NCBI RefSeq assembly: GCF_022539315.1
Contig: NC_066317.1
Coordinates: forward strand, 29,830,048 to 29,894,047
Origin: Serinus canaria
Lineage: Eukaryota > Chordata > Aves > Passeriformes > Fringillidae
DNA: 64,000 nucleotides
Direction of reading: 5' to 3'
The translations under genes were made by a program, and so were the position numbers. Shown here piece after piece: positions 60,303 through 64,000 of the stretch (position 1 is the first letter of the stretch; every line of letters starts with the position of its first letter). The notes beneath the pieces are model-generated. The model saw nothing but the letters and a program-made list of their open reading frames with translations. It made no database searches and was not told where the DNA came from.

Positions 60303-60563
60303 GTGAGCTCCGCCGGGCCGCCCGCCCTGCCCGGGGCCGGGCCGAGTCCGCTCTGCCCGGCACCGGGCCCGCGGTGGGGGGAACGGGCTGAATCCCCTTG
60401 GGAAGCGGGCAGCCGGGCCCCAGCCCTTTGTTTCGGGGGAGATGGGTGATGTTTCGGTGGGGTCGCTTCCCGGCGGGGTGATGGGAAGGGTGGGGTGGGA
60501 TGCTGCGCGGCGGGGGATGCCGCCCGGTGCCTGACCGTGCCACCGCCTCGTCCTGCCCCGCAG
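60303..60563 (+). other. GUCY1B1: GUCY1B1 intron 1 (261 bases)
   Basis: A short GC-rich intron, GTGAGC to CAG, wholly within the CpG island. It splits the start codon from codon 2. Confidence 0.9.
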
Positions 60564-60637
60564 TACGGCTTCGTCAATCACGCCCTGGAGCTGCTCGTCA
60601 TCCGCAACTACGGCCCCGCCGTCTGGGAGGACATCAA
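60564..60637 (+). CDS. GUCY1B1: GUCY1B1 exon 2 (residues 2-26), partial gene
   Basis: A 74-base exon after acceptor 'ctgccccgcag', encoding [18 protein letters not shown], then AVWEDI and two bases of Lys26; donor AA|GTAAGT. This is the first helix of the beta-1 H-NOX domain, which in the mature subunit binds haem through His105 (outside this window) and senses NO. It matches vertebrate beta-1 except Ala20, where human has Glu as I recall it. The next exon is not found before the window ends, so intron 2 exceeds 3.36 kb. Confidence 0.95.
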
Positions 60638-60639
60638 GT

Positions 60640-60718
60640 AAGTGTCTGTGCGCGTGTCTGCGCGCCTCCGTCCGTGTGTCTGTCTGTGGATGCGCGTCTG
60701 TGTGCGCGCCTGTCCGCG
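60640..60718. repeat. Alternating purine-pyrimidine TG/CG tract
   Basis: Imperfect (TG)n, (CG)n and GTCT units (tgtgcgcgtgtctgcgcg and similar) immediately inside the intron 2 donor. Alternating CG/TG sequence is the classic Z-DNA-prone type. Confidence 0.65.
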
Positions 60719-61745
60719 GGGGCGCGCAGGGCCGGGAGCCGGGGCGGGCCGGGTACCGGCGCCCCGTTTGCGGTGCCGGGCGGGTCTGCGGGCCGGCAGC
60801 GGCACCGGCAGCGGCACCCAGGACACGGCTCCCAGCCGTGACAAACCAGCGCGGCTCCTGCCGCACCTCGTCATGCTCGCGGCCTCCCTTAACGCCACCA
60901 AGACCCGCCTCCTTCCATCTTTCTCGAGTCCAGGAGCCGCGGCGGGGATGGCGTTGATCCCCGCGGTCCCCTCGGTTCTAAGGAGTAGGTGGCAGAAGTG
61001 CTGTCCTTGCATCAGGCCACCAGGTGAACCGTGCAACAGTTGCATCCCTCTGCATCCCTGAAGGAACTAAGAAGCAGTGTTTATTAAATAAACTTTATCT
61101 TAAAATAATGTCAGGTTTTGGTAATGTCCTCAGCTCGAAATCAAAACAGTCACTGGTTATTAAAGAGGATGTACATATGTAAGGACGTAAGAAGAATGGT
61201 TTTTGGCTTCATTTCTTGAACCTGGTTTCTTGAGCCCAACCCTTGCTTTTCTTGTGGTATAATGTTTTTCTAAGGAGCTGACTGCCTTCACATTAAACCT
61301 TTGATAAGTTGTGACATTGCCCTACAACTTTTAAATGAGTGTGCAAACAAAATTCTGTTTGCCTTAAAAATAGTAGTATGAACGACTGGGCAAAACTACA
61401 ACAAAAATTTTTAAGATGATGTAAAAGCCTACAGAGTTGTAGGCTTACTTCATCAGGCTTTAGGCAACATGTGGTCAGAAGAAATGGTTTAATATGATCT
61501 CTTGATAGGGCAGAAGTCGATTATCGAACTTGGAGAAAGTGATCCTCTTTCAGCTGGATGCTTTCTGTATGCCTCTGTTGCATTTATTTTAATATGCCAG
61601 CATTGATGTTGATTTTACAATATACTGCTGTTGTCTTAGTACAATTCAAAAGGCCAGTTTTGATTGTGAGATTTTTGTTACCATGACGTATTTTTTTCAT
61701 AAAATCGTTTGTTAAGAATGTGGTAACCTTGCACAGTACCATGAA

Positions 61746-61893
61746 ATCAGAGAATCACAGAAATGTTCTCTGGAGGTCATCTAGTCCAGTATCTGTACCA
61801 TCCTGGATTGTTACTGGCACTAGATCAGGGCTCAGCTATGACTTTTGTCTGGCTGAGTCTTTAAAATGACCAAAGGTGAGTCCACAGTTGTGG
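61746..61893 (-). mobile_element. CR1 3'-tail relic, antisense
   Basis: Plus-strand sequence 'aatcagagaatcacagaaatg', 'ggaggtcatctagtccag', 'gcactagatcagggctcagc' and 'tctggctgagtctttaaaatgaccaaa' follows the order of the avian CR1 3' end read in reverse complement, with the octamer-like agaatcac tail at the left. It is highly diverged, and boundaries are approximate. Confidence 0.65.
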
Positions 61894-64000
61894 CTCAGCA
61901 GGCATTCATTGTTCTATTGATCCCTGACAGGAACTCTAAATTGCTGTTTGCAAATACAGTTCTGTGCATGCCACAGATGAACTTTTAGTGTACACCACAG
62001 AGTTTTGTGCTATAAGTGAGGCATTTATTTTCCTTACATACTAAACATTTCTAAACACAGTGATCTATTTTGAATTCCTGATTTGATTTTTTATAATAAC
62101 ATATGTTAATTAAGAGGTGATAAAATAGTGACACATGCATCATTTTCCATGAAAGTTAAAATAAATGAATAAAAGAAAAATATATATAAAATATGATGTT
62201 CACTCATTCTTACCAATATGCCTTTAAGTATCATGGACCACTTTTTGTCCAGATTACTCACTGAATATGTATTTGTATTTAAGATTAATCCATCAGAGAA
62301 GATACAGAGTTTCATCTGCTAGCATAAGACCATGCTGCAGACTGTCAGAACACAACCATAATTCCTGATGCATCCTGTCTCTTTAGTTCCATGATAGAAT
62401 ACTGTAGATAACTAAAGCCCATGAGGAATATTACTCATATAACATTTTGGAGAAATCTAATAGAAATATACAAAATAATTTTCTAAGGTCAGCTGTGAAA
62501 ATTCAGGAAGCTGGTATATCCTGTTTCTGCTTTTCAAATGAGAACCATTTGTGTCTTGTAGCAGCCCAGCAGGTAGGCTCTGCTGTTAGCTCACAAGAAG
62601 ATGGCTCTCTGGAAGGAAAGCATCACGACACCACCCAGCAGAGGACTGGAATGTGATCTCCAAGAAGGAGCCAGTGCATTTGCAACAGCTGCCATAGCTC
62701 CTTATGTGGAATTGGTCACCATGGGGTATTTATTCAGCAGGATTTCTCAGTTGTGCATCCTAGAGTTCAGAAACCAGTAACCAACCCTCACTGGAAGACA
62801 TTATAATGGTGCTGATTTGGGAATGGTAGTGTCAGCTGGTAGCCAAGTGATGTTGGGGAAAGGCTTAGATGTTTTATCTTTTATAAGCAAATACAAACCT
62901 CTTGCAAAGTCTTTTTTTGTTATAACTGTTAATCATTTAGGAAACAGCAAGAAAGTACAGAACAGTGTTGTGGCATGCTGAATTGAATCAGTTGAATCAC
63001 AGATGACTGGAGAAATAATTATTGAAGTCAACACTCCTTGGCTGTTTCAAAAAAACCATGAGGAACTTTTCACTGTTAGCAAGGTTGAATTTGCAATAGA
63101 ACTTCAGCATTTTTGTGAAATAGAGAGGCCTCTGGGTAGTTCAGTACAAAACTTCTTATTTAAGCTCTTTTGGTTTTTTGCAATGGTGAGCTGATCACAT
63201 ACTGCTGTTTTGTCCTCTCTGAAGTCAGCACAGAAGATGTGAATCAGCACTGCAGAGTGGTGGGTTATGATTGCTGAATGATTCTCAAATGCCAATAGGT
63301 GAATTTGTACTTAGTATTAATAGAAGGGGACAGAAAACATGGAACTAAATAAACTGAAGTAATGAAATATGGTCATTCTTTACATAAAATGCATTTTAAA
63401 AAGTTAAATGCTGAATTGAAAGGGTATTCTGCATCTGAAACATGGAAACTCTTTGTAGCTTGTTCAGTCAAAAGTGGTATTGAATGAAGTTCTTACATAG
63501 AGGATTTGGGTACCCAAGCAGTTGAATTTGATGCTCCTACAAGAGTGGTGTTTTCAGTGCCATCACTGTTACCTGAGTTAGCATGATGATTTCAAGTCTC
63601 TGGGCCTGATATTTTTTTCATTTTTCAGCATTATTGTAAAACCATGATCTCATCAGAAAAAGATTCACTGTTTTTTAATGGCCCAGAGTGGAATTCTTGG
63701 GAAAGTTAGCCTCCATGTTATTTTCACCCACTTAAAAAAAAAAAAAAGTACCTGAACAACAGACTCTTTTGCACATAATATAATTAGGCACTTGGTTAAT
63801 GGAAAAATTACAGTATATACTTTGATACAGGGCTTGTCTTTTCTAAAGAACTGGAATTAAAATGCTTGACACACAAAATGGTTCAAAGCCTTCTATTTCT
63901 GAGCTAGCATTCTGGATCCCAAATAGGTTGAATTTAAAATAAGACTAAGAAAGCTGGCACATAAGTAATGAAAGTTCATCTTGATTTATGGAGGCTTTAC

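Larger units (their letters stand above)
59986..60960. promoter_or_regulatory. GUCY1B1: CpG island, GUCY1B1 promoter and first exons
   Basis: Dense CpG and GC boxes spanning exon 1, the 261-base intron 1 and exon 2. No TATA box is seen. Three inverted CCAAT boxes precede exon 1. Long overlapping frames on both strands (up to 264 codons) arise from GC richness and are not genes, except for the short true exons. Confidence 0.88.
60638..64000 (+). other. GUCY1B1: GUCY1B1 intron 2, 5' part
   Basis: Starts with the donor GTAAGT and a TG/CG-rich alternating tract to about 60718, leaves the CpG island near 60960, then becomes AT-rich. It contains an old CR1 tail at 61746-61893 and an A14 run near 63733. 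No exon encoding the next beta-1 residues was found, and open frames of 60-70 codons are unconvincing. Confidence 0.75.

Noticed and set aside
59797..60866. Overlapping 226-264 codon minus-strand frames over the GUCY1B1 island
   Set aside because: Low-complexity Pro/Arg/Ala sequence opposite two proven GUCY1B1 exons; multiple frames open together because stops are rare at high GC.

Overview
The window is vertebrate nuclear DNA, most likely from a bird. Genes are split into short exons with GT/AG introns, the background is AT-rich with two sharp CpG islands, and the recognisable interspersed repeats are CR1 (chicken repeat 1) LINE fragments. The central result is a same-strand tandem pair of genes for the two subunits of the nitric-oxide receptor soluble guanylate cyclase: GUCY1A1 (alpha-1), complete in coding sequence, and the first two exons of GUCY1B1 (beta-1), which runs off the right edge. 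I saw no bacterial, viral or plasmid-type features. Most short open frames in the window look like chance.

Layout. Positions 1-17.7 kb are upstream intergenic DNA with simple repeats (a GAAGG tract beside a C-rich minisatellite at 3.06-3.41 kb, a G15 run at 11.7 kb) and a sense-strand CR1 3' end at about 15.03-15.55 kb. A CpG island at 17.78-18.54 kb is the probable GUCY1A1 promoter and non-coding exon 1, ending in a strong GTGAGT donor. A 22-kb intron follows, holding a GC-rich island at 32.2 kb, a perfect 11-bp inverted repeat at 37.65 kb and an antisense 1.65-kb CR1 reverse-transcriptase fragment at 37.97-39.63 kb. Eight coding exons between 40.44 and 52.37 kb join in phase to a 688-residue alpha-1 subunit, close to the family's usual 690. 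The 3'UTR ends near 53.2 kb. About 7 kb of spacer leads to a second CpG island (about 59.98-60.96 kb) with the GUCY1B1 promoter, an exon 1 whose only coding bases are the ATG, and exon 2 encoding the start of the beta-1 H-NOX domain. The rest, to 64 kb, is GUCY1B1 intron 2 with one old CR1 tail.

Together the two genes encode the obligate alpha1/beta1 heterodimer: beta-1 binds haem and senses NO through its H-NOX domain, and the two cyclase domains form one active site that makes cGMP. The alpha-1 gene here supplies both metal-binding aspartates (residues 484 and 528). The most interesting items are regulatory: an exon-1-terminal ATG in GUCY1A1 that mirrors the real start of GUCY1B1 and would create a 14-residue upstream ORF; a read-through frame into intron 5 whose stop overlaps AATAAA, predicting a catalytically dead alpha-1; and three inverted CCAAT boxes at exact 31-bp spacing in the GUCY1B1 promoter. 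I did not find a wholly new biological system.
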